Of a stretch of 61,668 bases of DNA, positions 47,068-56,559 are shown in pieces; the stretch's first letter is position 1, and every line of letters begins with the position of its first letter. Source of the stretch: Pseudomonadota bacterium (lineage in GTDB: Bacteria > Pseudomonadota > Alphaproteobacteria > Sphingomonadales > Sphingomonadaceae); NCBI GenBank assembly GCA_963205265.1, contig CAUJJI010000115.1, positions 1 through 61,668 on the forward strand. Direction: 5' to 3'. The translations under genes and the position numbers were made by a program. Below the pieces are notes generated by a model, which made no database searches, was not told the origin of the DNA, and saw only the letters and a list, made by a program, of their open reading frames with translations.

Positions 47068-49080
47068 CTAGCGGCCAAGCCTCAGCTTCACGCCGGCCCA
47101 CAGCGTGCGCGGCGCGCCGAGGTCGATCGAGCCGGACTGGTTGCGAGTGACGATCTCCTCGTCGCCCAGGTTCTCGCCGCGCAGCACCAGGCTGAACCGG
47201 GACGACAGGGGCATCTCGGCATAGGCGTCCAGCGTGGTCGCGGCGGGCAGGACATCGGTCTGCAGGTCGTCCTCGTACTGCGCGCCGACATGGCGCAGCG
47301 TCACTGCTGCCGTCCAGCCCGGGCGCGGGCGCCAGGTCATCGTCGCGCCGGCCGACAGCTTCGGCGTCTGCGCCGGGCGCATGCCGTCGAGCGGCAGCGA
47401 GGCGCCGCTGCCCCGGACTTCGGCGTCGGTGAGCGCGAGCGAGGCGTCGAGGCCGAAGGCGCCGAAGCGCAGGCTCGCGCCCAGCTCGATGCCTTGCGAA
47501 TGCACCGCCTCGACGTTGCGGCGCTGGCGCGTGGTCGCATCGATCGTCACATTGGCGATGGCGTTGCGCACCCGGTTGTCGAAAGCGGTCAGCGACAGGC
47601 TGACCCGCTCCGACGGGGCGAAGTCGATCCCCGCCTCGAAGCCGCGCAGTTCCTCGTTCTTCAGCGCGGCGTTGGCATTGGTGGTGACCGGGAAGACGAC
47701 GAAGGGCCGATAGAGCTCGTTGAGCGTCGGCAGCCGCAGCCCGCTGTAGCCCGCCGCGCGCAGCGACAGGCCGCCGCCCGCCTTCCACAGCACGCCGCCG
47801 CGGAAGGTCGTATCCCAGCCCGAGCGGTCGGCAAAGCGCTGGTCCCTGTTGACCACGGTGCCGGCGCCGTTGGTCTCGCGGAAGAAGCCGCCGCGCACGG
47901 TCCAGCGGTCGGCGCGCAGGCCCGCGGTCAGGACCAGCGCGCCCAGCGTCCAGTCGTCCTCGAGGAACAGGCCGATGTCGCTGTTGCGCCCGCCCGCGCG
48001 GCGGCGGGCGGTGACGGCGCCGGCGGCGTTGTAGGCTTCCTCCTGCAGCTCGCCGTCCGAGATGCGCAGGTCCGCGCCCAGGCGCAGCACATGGGCCTCG
48101 CCGACCGGCGGGCGCAGCTCCAGCTTGCCGCCGATCCCGGTCGACGGCGTGCGGCGCTGGTCGAGCGTCTTCCTGAAGCTTGTGGCGCTGACGACGACGT
48201 TCGAGAAATCGCGCGCCTGGACATAGGCCAGCGCGTCAAACCGCCAGGTGCCGTTGCCGACCAGGCGCAGGCTGGCGTCCTGGCCGCGCGACGTCGAATC
48301 GGCGCCCTTGAAGCGCAGCGTCCGGGCATCGTCGAACAGCAGGCCGCGCGCCTGCAGCTCGATGTCGTCGCCCAGCGGCGCGACACCGCGCAGGCTTGCC
48401 GACCAGCTGTCGTAGCGGGCGCGGGCGCTGGCCGCGACGCGCTGGCCCCGGGGCGTCGTCCAGAAGCCCTGGCCGCGATCCCAGCGCGCGCCGACGACGG
48501 CGAAGCCCGCTCCCAGCCGGGGCGCGAGCGTGGCCGAAAGCTCGCTCTCGCCGCGGTCGTCGACCAGCGCCGAGCCGCCGACCAGGCCGAGCGGGGCGGC
48601 ATCGGCGCTGGCGAGCTCGACCGTGCCGGCGACCGATCCCGAGCCGAAGGCCCCGGTGCCGCCGCCGCGCGTCACCCGCACCGTGTCCAGCCGCTCGGGC
48701 GCGATCGCGCTCAGCGGGATGTAGCCGAAGAAGGGGTCGGCCATCGGCACGCCGTCGAGCAGGACCAGCGCGCGGCTGGTGGCGTTGCCGCCCAGTGCCC
48801 GCAGCGTCACCCCCTGGGCCGAGGGATTGGACGAGCGGCTGTCCGAGCGGCGGAATTGCTGGAAGCCCGAGACCGATGACAGCACGTCCTCGATCCGACC
48901 CGAAGCGGACGCGGTGATGCGGTCGCGGCCGATCTCGACGGCGCCGTAGGCCGGAGTGGCGGGCGTATCGGGCAGGCCGTGCCCGGTGACCACGATCGCC
49001 TCCGCCTCTTCCGCGGCGGCCGGCGTGCGGGGCAGGAGCAGCGCGAGTGCGCCGAAGGCGACGATGCGGGCAGTGGGCAT
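47068..49080 (-). CDS. TonB-dependent outer-membrane receptor
   Basis: The 670-residue protein has a signal peptide (ending TPAAAEE), a TonB box-like EAIVVTG, a plug (LRALGGNATSRALVLLDGVPM, VRVTRGGGTGAFGSGSVAGTVEL) and a barrel ending APRTLWAGVKLRLGR. The ligand is unknown. It is upstream of the [2Fe-2S] gene by 24 bases and likely heads that operon. Confidence 0.92.
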   Translation of the reverse strand: MPTARIVAFGALALLLPRTPAAAEEAEAIVVTGHGLPDTPATPAYGAVEIGRDRITASASGRIEDVLSSVSGFQQFRRSDSRSSNPSAQGVTLRALGGNATSRALVLLDGVPMADPFFGYIPLSAIAPERLDTVRVTRGGGTGAFGSGSVAGTVELASADAAPLGLVGGSALVDDRGESELSATLAPRLGAGFAVVGARWDRGQGFWTTPRGQRVAASARARYDSWSASLRGVAPLGDDIELQARGLLFDDARTLRFKGADSTSRGQDASLRLVGNGTWRFDALAYVQARDFSNVVVSATSFRKTLDQRRTPSTGIGGKLELRPPVGEAHVLRLGADLRISDGELQEEAYNAAGAVTARRRAGGRNSDIGLFLEDDWTLGALVLTAGLRADRWTVRGGFFRETNGAGTVVNRDQRFADRSGWDTTFRGGVLWKAGGGLSLRAAGYSGLRLPTLNELYRPFVVFPVTTNANAALKNEELRGFEAGIDFAPSERVSLSLTAFDNRVRNAIANVTIDATTRQRRNVEAVHSQGIELGASLRFGAFGLDASLALTDAEVRGSGASLPLDGMRPAQTPKLSAGATMTWRPRPGWTAAVTLRHVGAQYEDDLQTDVLPAATTLDAYAEMPLSSRFSLVLRGENLGDEEIVTRNQSGSIDLGAPRTLWAGVKLRLGR

Positions 49081-49229
49081 GGTTGCGCGCCATAGAAGAC
49101 TATGGCGCGAATGGGAATTGCCTGAACGGCGTAGGTGCGCCTGCTCACCGGCAAGGGGCCGGGACCAGGCGCAGAGAAGGTCTTGCCTTGCTCCCCACCT
49201 GCGGGCAGCAAGGGCGCGGGAGGCGACGG

Positions 49230-50912
49230 ATGACCGACGAACCGGCGATCGCGCGCGGCATGCCGCTGGAGGAAGAGCCGGGGCTCGGCGCCCTGACGCT
49301 GCCCGGCTTCCTGCGCGAGGTCTGCGACCGCTATGCGGAGCGCGAGGCGCTGGTGATCCATCACCCCGACGGCACGCCCGAGCGCTGGACCTATGCCGAG
49401 CTGTGGGAGCGGGCGATGGCGGTCGCCCGCGCGCTGGTCGCCTGCGGTGCCGGCAAGGACAGCCGCATCGGCGTGCTGATGACCAACCGCCTGGAATGGG
49501 TAGCGAGCTTCTTCGGCGTCGGGCTTGCCGGTGGCACCGCGGTCGGGCTCTCGACCTTCTCGACCCCGGCCGAGCTCGAACACCTGCTCAAGGCGTCCGG
49601 CGTCTCGATCGTCATGTTCGAGCGCCATGTCCTTGCCAAGGACTTCGCGGCGATCCTCGGCGATCTCGAACCGCAGATCGCAACTGCCGCTCCCGGCCGC
49701 CTGGCATCGGCGAGGTTCCCCTTCCTGCGCCGGCTGGCGATGGTCGACGGCGAGAGCCCGGGCGGCGCGATCGAGAGCTGGAGCGACTTCCTCGCCCACG
49801 GCGCCGCGGTCCCCGACGAGCTGGTTGCGGCGCGGGCGGCGGCGGTCAGGCCGTCCGACCCGGCGGTGCTGTTCTTTTCCTCGGGCTCGACCGGCAAGCC
49901 CAAGGGCATCCTCAGCGCCCATCGCGGGGTCAACATCCAGAGCTGGCGCTGGGTGCGCATCTATGCGCTCGACCGGCCCATGCGCAGCTGGTCGCCCAAC
50001 GGCCTGTTCTGGTCGGGCAATTTCAGCATCTCGCTGGGCGGCACGTTCGCCGGGGGCGGCACGCTGGTGCTGCAGCGGGTCTTCGATCCGGCCGCAGCGA
50101 TCCGGCTGATGGAAGCCGAGCGGGTGAACTTTCCCTATTGCTGGCCGCACCAGTGGGCGCAGCTGGAAGCCGAGCCGGCCTGGGCCGATGCCGACCTGTC
50201 CGGCTTCCACTACATCGACGGCGAAGTGATGCTGAAGAAGGCACAGAAGAGCATCGCCCGCTTCCGCCTCGATCCGCGTGCCTCCTACGGCTCGACCGAG
50301 ACTTTCACCATCTCCACCTGCTTTTCGGTCGATACCCCGCGCGAGGTCTGGGAAGGGACCAGCGGCGAGCCGCTGCCCGGCAATACGGTGAAGATCGTCG
50401 ACCCGCTGACCGGCGCGACGCTGAAGCGCGGCGAGACCGGCGAGATCGCGGTCAAGGGACCGACTCTGATGCTCGGCTACATCGGCGTCCCCAACGACGA
50501 GGCGCTCGACGCCGAGGGCTTCTACCGCGCCGGCGACGGCGGCTATATCGACGAGCGCGGACGGCTGGTCTTCCAGGGCCGGATCAACGACATCATCAAG
50601 ACCGGGGGCGCCAACGTCTCACCGGTCGAAGTCGACTGGGCGCTGGCGTCCTGCCCCGGCGTCAAGGTCTGCAAGACCACCGGCGTACCGCACGAGACGC
50701 TGGGCGAGATGGTGGTCACGCTGGTCGCGGCGGAGCCCGGGCACCCGCTGGCCGGGGAAGACGTGATCGCCTTCCTCAGGGCGAAGCTCGCCAGCTACAA
50801 GGTGCCGCGCAAGGTGATCTTCGTGACCGAGGAAGAGCTCAACCTCACCGGCACCGCCAAGATCAAGCCGGCCGAGGCGCGCGCCCTGGCCGCGCGGCTG
50901 ATGGCCGGTTGA
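49230..50912 (+). CDS. Acyl-CoA synthetase / AMP-dependent ligase
   Basis: The 560-residue ANL enzyme has P-loop SSGSTGKPKG, YGSTET, YRAGDGGYID and the C-terminal catalytic Lys in TGTAKIKP. It probably activates a carboxylic acid of the adjacent catabolic pathway as its CoA thioester. It diverges from the TonB receptor and is followed by a VOC gene after 46 bases. Confidence 0.93.
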   Translation: MTDEPAIARGMPLEEEPGLGALTLPGFLREVCDRYAEREALVIHHPDGTPERWTYAELWERAMAVARALVACGAGKDSRIGVLMTNRLEWVASFFGVGLAGGTAVGLSTFSTPAELEHLLKASGVSIVMFERHVLAKDFAAILGDLEPQIATAAPGRLASARFPFLRRLAMVDGESPGGAIESWSDFLAHGAAVPDELVAARAAAVRPSDPAVLFFSSGSTGKPKGILSAHRGVNIQSWRWVRIYALDRPMRSWSPNGLFWSGNFSISLGGTFAGGGTLVLQRVFDPAAAIRLMEAERVNFPYCWPHQWAQLEAEPAWADADLSGFHYIDGEVMLKKAQKSIARFRLDPRASYGSTETFTISTCFSVDTPREVWEGTSGEPLPGNTVKIVDPLTGATLKRGETGEIAVKGPTLMLGYIGVPNDEALDAEGFYRAGDGGYIDERGRLVFQGRINDIIKTGGANVSPVEVDWALASCPGVKVCKTTGVPHETLGEMVVTLVAAEPGHPLAGEDVIAFLRAKLASYKVPRKVIFVTEEELNLTGTAKIKPAEARALAARLMAG

Positions 50913-50958
50913 CGGTCGACCGACACCCTGTCTTAGCGGGGAAGCAAAGGAGAACCAT

Positions 50959-51336
50959 ATGCTGATGACCGCCCGCTACGGCACCTGCGACCTCGCCCGG
51001 GCTGCCCCGTTCTACGACGCCATCGCCGAGATCGTCGGCGCCCGGCGCGTGATCGATCGCGACGAAGTGAAGGGCTACCAGGGCCCCTCGGGAGCGATGT
51101 TCCTGATCGGCCGGCCCTTTGCCGGCGAGGCCTGCGTCGGCAACGGCACGCAGATGGTCTTCGCCGCCCCCAGCCGCGCGGCGGTCGACGCGGTCCACGC
51201 CAGGGCGCTGGAACTGGGCGGCAGCTGCGAAGGCCCTCCCGGCCTGCGCGGCCCCGAGGAAATGGGCTTCTACGCCGCCTATTTCCGCGATCTCGACGGC
51301 AACAAGCTGATGGTGGCGAAGCAGGGCGCGGAGTGA
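50959..51336 (+). CDS. VOC (glyoxalase/dioxygenase-fold) protein
   Basis: The 125-residue protein has the repeated beta-alpha-beta-beta-beta fold pattern (LARAAPFYDAI and YAAYFRDLDGNKLMV). The usual first metal ligand His near the N-terminus is not obvious (ARYGTCDL), so it may not be a standard metal enzyme. Function is unknown. Confidence 0.85.
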   Translation: MLMTARYGTCDLARAAPFYDAIAEIVGARRVIDRDEVKGYQGPSGAMFLIGRPFAGEACVGNGTQMVFAAPSRAAVDAVHARALELGGSCEGPPGLRGPEEMGFYAAYFRDLDGNKLMVAKQGAE

Positions 51337-51376
51337 TTGGGGCCGGGCTCGCGCCCGTGACGCGCCCAAGCCCATA

Positions 51377-51567
51377 GAACCTCCCCGAGCTCGCTCGGGG
51401 AGGGGGACCGCGGCGCCGCAGGCGTCGGGGTGGAGGGGCACGGGCCTGGTTTCCGAACATCTGCGGGACAGGGGCGCGACCTACGATCGTTCGGAGAACC
51501 CTCACCTGCCCCTCCACCACGCCGGCTGCGCCGTCGCGGTCCCCCTCCCCGTTCCGGGGAGGTTCTT
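51377..51567. repeat. Composite palindrome family A, copy 5, with a long centre
   Basis: The ends GAACCTCCCCGAGCTCGCTC and CCCGTTCCGGGGAGGTTC are inverted. Inner arms GGTGGAGGGGCA and TGCCCCTCCACC enclose about 70 bases not shared with other copies. Confidence 0.8.
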
Positions 51568-51599
51568 GGGCCCTGCTCAATCCGCCGGCCTGGTGTCGC

Positions 51600-52259
51600 T
51601 CAATAGGGCCGCGGCCACGTCTCCCGCAGCCGCGCGAAAGCGGTGCCCGGGCCTTCGGCGAGCCGTGCCTCGATGCGTTCGCAGACCTCGTCGGGGCTCA
51701 TCGCGCTGGAATCGAGCTCTAGGTCGTAGATCTCGTTGGCATAGGCGTGCTCGTAGAACCACGGCGTCGCCTCGGCGAGCTCGTCGGCGAGAGCCTTGAT
51801 GATGTCGGGTCCGGCCGCGGCCATGGCTTCCTGGATCGGGGCGGGGATGACGTCGATCCTGCGCTCCCTGACGCGCGCCTCGAGCACTGCGCGCGAGGGC
51901 TTCAGGTTGACGAACAGCACCGGCACGTCGGCAAGGCGCCAGATCGCGTCCTGAAGCACCGGCGGATCGGTGAAGGCGAGCTGGTCGACCACCATGTTCT
52001 GGCCGATCCGCGCTGCCGCGGCGATCATCTCGTGCATCGCGGCGATCGCGTGCATGCAGACCGGGCCATAGGCGGTGGGCGTGTAGCCCTGGTCCTTCAT
52101 CGTGCCGAACATGGTATAGCGCGCCGGGAACAGCGTGCCGACCAGCAGGTCCATGCCGAACATCAGGTAGGGCTCGGGCGCGCGGCGGGCGAAGGCGGCG
52201 CAGGTCGTGGTCTTGCCGGCGCCCGAAGTGCCGTTGACCATGACGACGCGGCCGGTCAC
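51600..52259 (-). CDS. P-loop kinase, chloramphenicol-phosphotransferase-like
   Basis: The 219-residue protein starts VTGRVVMVNGTSGAGKTTT (Walker A). It then follows the CPT pattern (FGMDLLVGTLFP, VVDQLAFTDPPVL, PVLFVNLKPSRAVLEARVRER). It starts with GTG overlapping the upstream stop (GTGA), so it is the last gene of the catabolic operon. Its position points to a pathway-metabolite or regulatory kinase rather than drug resistance. Confidence 0.8.
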   Translation of the reverse strand: MTGRVVMVNGTSGAGKTTTCAAFARRAPEPYLMFGMDLLVGTLFPARYTMFGTMKDQGYTPTAYGPVCMHAIAAMHEMIAAAARIGQNMVVDQLAFTDPPVLQDAIWRLADVPVLFVNLKPSRAVLEARVRERRIDVIPAPIQEAMAAAGPDIIKALADELAEATPWFYEHAYANEIYDLELDSSAMSPDEVCERIEARLAEGPGTAFARLRETWPRPY

Positions 52260-53191
52260 CCGCGCACCATCCTGCGGAACATCTCCAGCGGCTGGAATTC
52301 CTGGATGTCGCCCCAGCCGGTGACGCCGCCGCCGAAATCGGCGTGGAGCAGCGACCACACCACCTGAGCGCGGGGAAAGCCGTTGAAGGTGAGATGGCTC
52401 GACGGCCGGGCGGTGATCTCGGCCGTGCGGCCGAGCTCGTCCGCGAGCGACAGCGTGAAGCAGTCGGGCGTCAGCTCGCCCATTTTGGTGACCACCCGCT
52501 TGCCCCCGGCCAGCGACGCGGTCCTGCCGTCCAGCCGCAGGAAGCCGCCGACGACGCGCTGCTCGTCGCCGTCGCCCATGGTCTGGGCGTGGAAGGCGGT
52601 GTCTTGCGAGGCGATGGCCCAGAAGTAGCTGCCCCGCCGCACGGCGTCGATCCGCCGCGTGCCCCACGAGGTGTCGCGCAGGGCGAAGCTGTCGAATTCG
52701 AAGACCTCGCCGTTCAGCTCGGCGCGGCCCGTGGCGCGGCCCATCTGCTCGAGGTGCATGCGGTTGTCGGCAGTCTGGCCGACGGCCTCGATCTCCATGC
52801 CGAGGAAATGGTGCGGCTCGTCGAGCGCGGTCCACACGATGTCCAGCTTGAAGCCGTTGGCGTCGTAGCCGAGGCGGTACTGCCGCTGCGGCTCGATCAT
52901 GCGGACTTCCAGCGACGTGTCGGTCCTGAGGTCGAACTTCTGCGCGCCGGGCGGGATCGGCTGGATCGGGTGCCAATCGTGGTAGAGGCAGTTCCACGGA
53001 TGCGCGCCGCTGGCGTCCCAAAGGATCGGGCCGCCCATCATCATCCGCATGTTCGGCCGGATCATGTAGTAGACCATGCCGTGGATGCCGCGCTCGGGGA
53101 TCGAGAACGAGAACCAGACGCTCTCGTTCCAGTAGAGGTCGTCGCTCGGCGTCGGGCAGAAGCGGTCCACGTCGGGAGTGGTGGTCGACAT
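52256..53191 (-). CDS. AttH/CrtC-like beta-barrel protein of a catabolic operon (DUF7064/7065-type)
   Basis: The 311-residue protein is rich in beta-strand pattern and aromatics (YWNESVWFSFSIPERGIHG, WDASGAHPWNCLYHDWHP, RDTSWGTRRIDA). It resembles the lipocalin-like AttH/CrtC hydratase fold and DUF7064/7065 proteins frequent in sphingomonad steroid, terpenoid or aromatic clusters. No catalytic residues can be assigned. Confidence 0.65.
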   Translation of the reverse strand: MSTTTPDVDRFCPTPSDDLYWNESVWFSFSIPERGIHGMVYYMIRPNMRMMMGGPILWDASGAHPWNCLYHDWHPIQPIPPGAQKFDLRTDTSLEVRMIEPQRQYRLGYDANGFKLDIVWTALDEPHHFLGMEIEAVGQTADNRMHLEQMGRATGRAELNGEVFEFDSFALRDTSWGTRRIDAVRRGSYFWAIASQDTAFHAQTMGDGDEQRVVGGFLRLDGRTASLAGGKRVVTKMGELTPDCFTLSLADELGRTAEITARPSSHLTFNGFPRAQVVWSLLHADFGGGVTGWGDIQEFQPLEMFRRMVRG

Positions 53192-53194
53192 GGC

Positions 53195-54028
53195 CTATCC
53201 TCCCATGAAGGCGGGGCTGATCGCGCCGGTGAAGACGCCGCTGGCGAAGCCCTGGTCGGTGTAGAGAAAAGCGCCCGTCACCGCGCCGCACAGCGGGCTG
53301 TTGATCAGGATCAGCGGCCAGGCCTGCTCCTCGGCCGTCGCCATCCGGCCGAGCGAGGGGAACGGCCAGGCGGCGATGAATTCGTCGGTCATGATCTCCT
53401 TCGACTGGTCGACGAAAGCGGTCTTGGTCGGGCAGGGGCCGATGGCGTTGAGGCGGATGCGGCGCGTGTTGCCCAGCTCGACCGCGGCGTTCTGCACCCA
53501 GACCACCAGCATTTCCTTGGAACTGGTATAGCCGTCGCGCACGCGGGCATCGGGATCGGCCTCGCACCAGGCATAGGCCGCGTCGGGATCGGAGATCGCC
53601 AGCATCTCGAGGCACTGCGCCAGGTTCCGCTGCCAGCCCATCGCCGCGTCGGAGGAGATCAGCGCGATGCCGCCGCCGTCGCGGACCGCGGGCAGCAGCT
53701 CCTCGACGAACAGCCGCGTGCCGATGTAGTTGACCCGCATGCAGTAGAGCGGCCCCTTGATGTGCGGCGGCAAGCCGGCGCAGGGGAAGACGAAGTCGAT
53801 CGGCGCCACCGCTTTCAGCGCCGCGGCGGTCGCCCGCACCTGGGCGAAGTCCGACAGGTCGCACTGGTGGAAGCTCGCGTGGGGCACCCCGGGCTGCTGG
53901 ATGTCGACGATGTGAACCTTGGCGCCCAGGTCGCCGAGGATGCGGGCGGTCGCCTCGCCCATGCCGGAGGCGCCGCCGGTGACCACCACCGTCTTGCCGC
54001 CGTAGCCCAGTCCGTCGAGATTGCTCAT
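53195..54028 (-). CDS. Short-chain dehydrogenase/reductase (SDR 2)
   Basis: The 277-residue protein has Rossmann VTGGASGMGE, the catalytic Ser (LISSDAAMGW) and YTSSK (Tyr-x3-Lys). AGGAGA lies before the start. It has an unusually long insertion between Ser and Tyr (about 40 residues, QCLEMLAISDPDAAYAWCE), as in 3-alpha-hydroxysteroid dehydrogenase-like SDRs. It probably oxidises a ring alcohol. Confidence 0.9.
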   Translation of the reverse strand: MSNLDGLGYGGKTVVVTGGASGMGEATARILGDLGAKVHIVDIQQPGVPHASFHQCDLSDFAQVRATAAALKAVAPIDFVFPCAGLPPHIKGPLYCMRVNYIGTRLFVEELLPAVRDGGGIALISSDAAMGWQRNLAQCLEMLAISDPDAAYAWCEADPDARVRDGYTSSKEMLVVWVQNAAVELGNTRRIRLNAIGPCPTKTAFVDQSKEIMTDEFIAAWPFPSLGRMATAEEQAWPLILINSPLCGAVTGAFLYTDQGFASGVFTGAISPAFMGG

Positions 54029-54039
54029 TATCGTCTCCT

Positions 54040-54918
54040 CTAAACGCTTGCCGATGCCAGCGGCTCGAAGCGCCGCTCGCCGTTTTCCTCGCGCACGAAG
54101 CCGGCATGCGGCTCGGCGAAATGGGCCGGGACGACCAGCGCGCCGCGCTCGACCAGCCGGTCGACCAGCCGCCTGCGGGTCGCCAGCGTCAGCGCGAAAT
54201 CCTCGCAGGTGCCGGCATCGATCTCGGGATGCAGCAGCTCGATCGGGTGGTGGAAGGCGTCGCCGGTGAACCAGGCCTCGCGCCCGGAAGAAGCGAGGCA
54301 CAGCGCGGTGTGGCCAAGGGTATGGCCGGGCGCGGCCTCGGCCAGCAGGCTCGGCGTGATGCGGTGGCTGTCGCCCATCAGTTCGGCCAGGCCGGCCTCG
54401 AGCACCGGCAGCACGCTGCGCTCGAACACGCCGTCGTTGGCCGGGACCGAGCGGTAGTCCGGCCGCCGGCTGTCCCAGCGCTCGAACTCGCGGCGGCCGA
54501 TGCAGTAGCGCGCCCTGGGGAAGGTCGGGACGAAGCGGCCGTCGCGCAGCGTCGTGTTCCAGCCGCAGTGGTCGCTGTGGAGATGGGTGCAGACGACGTG
54601 GGTGACCTCCTCGGGCCGGACGCCGCTGGCGGCGAAGCGCTCGATGAACGGGGTGTCGAGCATGTCGAACAGCGGGAAGTCGGGCAGCGGGCGGCCGTTG
54701 CCGACGCAGGGATCGACCACGACCACGCGATCGTCGACCACGACGATCCAGCTCTGCACGACCATCGTCCACTGGCCGTCGGCGTCGCCCCATTGCGGGA
54801 AGATCCAGCCGGCATGGCGCGCAACTAGGTCAGGCGCGTTGAACATGGCGAAGGGCATCGGCGCGCGCAGCTCCTCGATGCGCCGGATTTCCGCCTCGCC
54901 CACGGTGAAGCGATCCAT
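54040..54918 (-). CDS. MBL-fold metallohydrolase
   Basis: The 292-residue enzyme has the complete two-metal site: THLHSDHCGW, the His in APGHTLGHTAL, the Asp in FTGDAFHHP and the last His in VPAHFAEPHAG. It resembles quorum-quenching and lactonase-type MBL proteins, and in this operon may open a lactone or thioester intermediate. Confidence 0.9.
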   Translation of the reverse strand: MDRFTVGEAEIRRIEELRAPMPFAMFNAPDLVARHAGWIFPQWGDADGQWTMVVQSWIVVVDDRVVVVDPCVGNGRPLPDFPLFDMLDTPFIERFAASGVRPEEVTHVVCTHLHSDHCGWNTTLRDGRFVPTFPRARYCIGRREFERWDSRRPDYRSVPANDGVFERSVLPVLEAGLAELMGDSHRITPSLLAEAAPGHTLGHTALCLASSGREAWFTGDAFHHPIELLHPEIDAGTCEDFALTLATRRRLVDRLVERGALVVPAHFAEPHAGFVREENGERRFEPLASASV

Positions 54919-54936
54919 GGCCGCCGTCCCCTCCGC

Positions 54937-55332
54937 TTAGGGAGCCGCTTCGTCGAGCTCCTTGAACGCGGCCAGCATGGCGGCCTTGGCGGTGTTGGCA
55001 ATGGGAAATCCGCAATAGGGCAGCGCCGAGTAAAAGACTTCCTCCAGTTCCTGCCGCGTCAGTCCATTGGCGATGCCCATCTTGGTATGGTACTTGATCT
55101 CCTCGTAGCTCCTGAGGCCGATGACCATGCCGAGCACGGCCAGGCTGCGCAGCTTGCGCGGCAGCTGCTCCTCGCGAGTCCAGACCGCGCCGAAGGGGAA
55201 TTCCATCGACCATTCGGCCTGCTTGTGGCCGAAGCCGGTGCCCTCGACGGTATAGGCGCGCAGCCCCTCGGCCTGCTCGTCGCCATAGACCTCGCGGAAG
55301 ACCTGCAGCCCTTTCTCGAATGCTTCGCTCAT
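54937..55332 (-). CDS. Carboxymuconolactone decarboxylase-family protein
   Basis: The 131-residue helical protein has the CMD core EEIKYHTKMGIANGLTRQELEEV and FYSALPYCGFP. The AhpD-type CxxC is absent, so a decarboxylase or lyase role is likelier than peroxidase. It follows the Gfo/Idh gene by 10 bases. Confidence 0.88.
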   Translation of the reverse strand: MSEAFEKGLQVFREVYGDEQAEGLRAYTVEGTGFGHKQAEWSMEFPFGAVWTREEQLPRKLRSLAVLGMVIGLRSYEEIKYHTKMGIANGLTRQELEEVFYSALPYCGFPIANTAKAAMLAAFKELDEAAP

Positions 55333-55342
55333 CGTCTTGCTC

Positions 55343-56413
55343 CTATCCGACTGGGGTCAGCGCCCCGCCGGCGGCGGCGGAAGCGCGCATGGCGTCGAGC
55401 ACCTGCATCGAGGCCAGCCCGTCGCGGAACGTCGGGATCGCCACCGGAGAGCGGATCTCGCGGCCTTCGACCCCGTCGCGCAGCGCCTCGCAGAAGCGGG
55501 TGAAGGGGCCGATCTCGAAATGCGACATGCGCCGGCTCGAACCGGGATCGGCGGCTGCGGGTGGCGGCGGCAGGGCAAGGTCGGCGGGAACCTCCAGCTC
55601 GCGCGTGCCCTGCCGGTCGGCGACGAAAACCTTGCCGCCCTCGGTCCAGACCGTGCCCCGGGTCCCGGCGCAGCGGCACAGCGCGGCGGCAGGGCCCCAG
55701 GCGCCCGCGGTCTGCTGCATCGAGCCCTCGACCCCGTTCTTCATGCGGAAGCGCATCGAATAGCTGTCGTCGACGTCGGCCTCGCGCTCGGAGACGAGGA
55801 ACAGGTTGGCGCTGAGCGTGCCGAATTCGCCCAGCCAGGCGCGGATCTGGTCCATCATGTGCGAGCCGCCCGCGCCCAGCCAGCCCCCGCCCGATGCCTT
55901 GTCGAACCACCATTTGGGCAGCGGCGTCTCCGGGTCGGCGCAGAACTGGATGAACTGGTCGACGACCAGGAAGCGCGGCTCGCCGATCAGCCCCTCGGCG
56001 ATGGCGCGGCCGAACAGCGCGCGGTCGGGCAACCAGCGGAATTCGTGCGCGACCATGTGGAACACGCCGGCCCGCTCCGCCGCGTCGAGCATCCGCTTCG
56101 CCTCGCCGGCATCGAAGGCGAAGGGCTTCTCGCAGACGACGTGGCAGCCGCGGGCGATCGCCGCCAGCGTCAGCGCGGCATGGGTGCTGGGCGGGGTGGC
56201 GATCGTCACCACTTTCGCGCCGGTCCGGCTGATCGCCTCGTCGAGATCGGTGAAGGTCCGCGCGATGCCGTTCTGCTCGGCGCGGCGGGCCAGCCGCTCG
56301 GGCGTCGCGCCGACGAGGCCGACGACCTCGAAGCCGGCCGCGCGCAGGGCCGGCACATGGATGCGGCAGCCGAAGCCGGTGCCGACGACGAGCGCGGGGA
56401 TCGGGGCGGTCAT
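55343..56413 (-). CDS. Gfo/Idh/MocA-family NAD(P)-dependent oxidoreductase
   Basis: The 356-residue protein has VVGTGFGCRIHVPAL (Rossmann), CEKPFAFDAGEAKRML (catalytic Lys in EKP) and GGSHMMDQIRAWLG. The substrate is probably a cyclic polyol, sugar or ketone. A family B repeat separates it from the upstream ADH gene. Confidence 0.92.
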   Translation of the reverse strand: MTAPIPALVVGTGFGCRIHVPALRAAGFEVVGLVGATPERLARRAEQNGIARTFTDLDEAISRTGAKVVTIATPPSTHAALTLAAIARGCHVVCEKPFAFDAGEAKRMLDAAERAGVFHMVAHEFRWLPDRALFGRAIAEGLIGEPRFLVVDQFIQFCADPETPLPKWWFDKASGGGWLGAGGSHMMDQIRAWLGEFGTLSANLFLVSEREADVDDSYSMRFRMKNGVEGSMQQTAGAWGPAAALCRCAGTRGTVWTEGGKVFVADRQGTRELEVPADLALPPPPAAADPGSSRRMSHFEIGPFTRFCEALRDGVEGREIRSPVAIPTFRDGLASMQVLDAMRASAAAGGALTPVG

Positions 56414-56449
56414 TTCGATTCTCCTCTTCCTCTTCTTGCCCCCGTTCCG

Positions 56450-56558
56450 GGGGAGGCCGACCCATCGCCGTCCCGGGCTCGACCGGGACCGCCGGCCTCG
56501 TCGACGGAACGTTCGGCCCAGCCTCCAGCGGTCCCGGGTCGAGCCCGGGACGACGGGA
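56450..56558. repeat. Dispersed palindrome family B, copy 3
   Basis: CGCCGTCCCGGGCTCGACCG, GGCCTCGTCGACGGAACGTT and the inverted AGCGGTCCCGGGTCGAGCCC repeat sequences found near 13.4 and 26.3 kb. It lies between two genes of the catabolic operon. Confidence 0.75.
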
Positions 56559-56559
56559 C

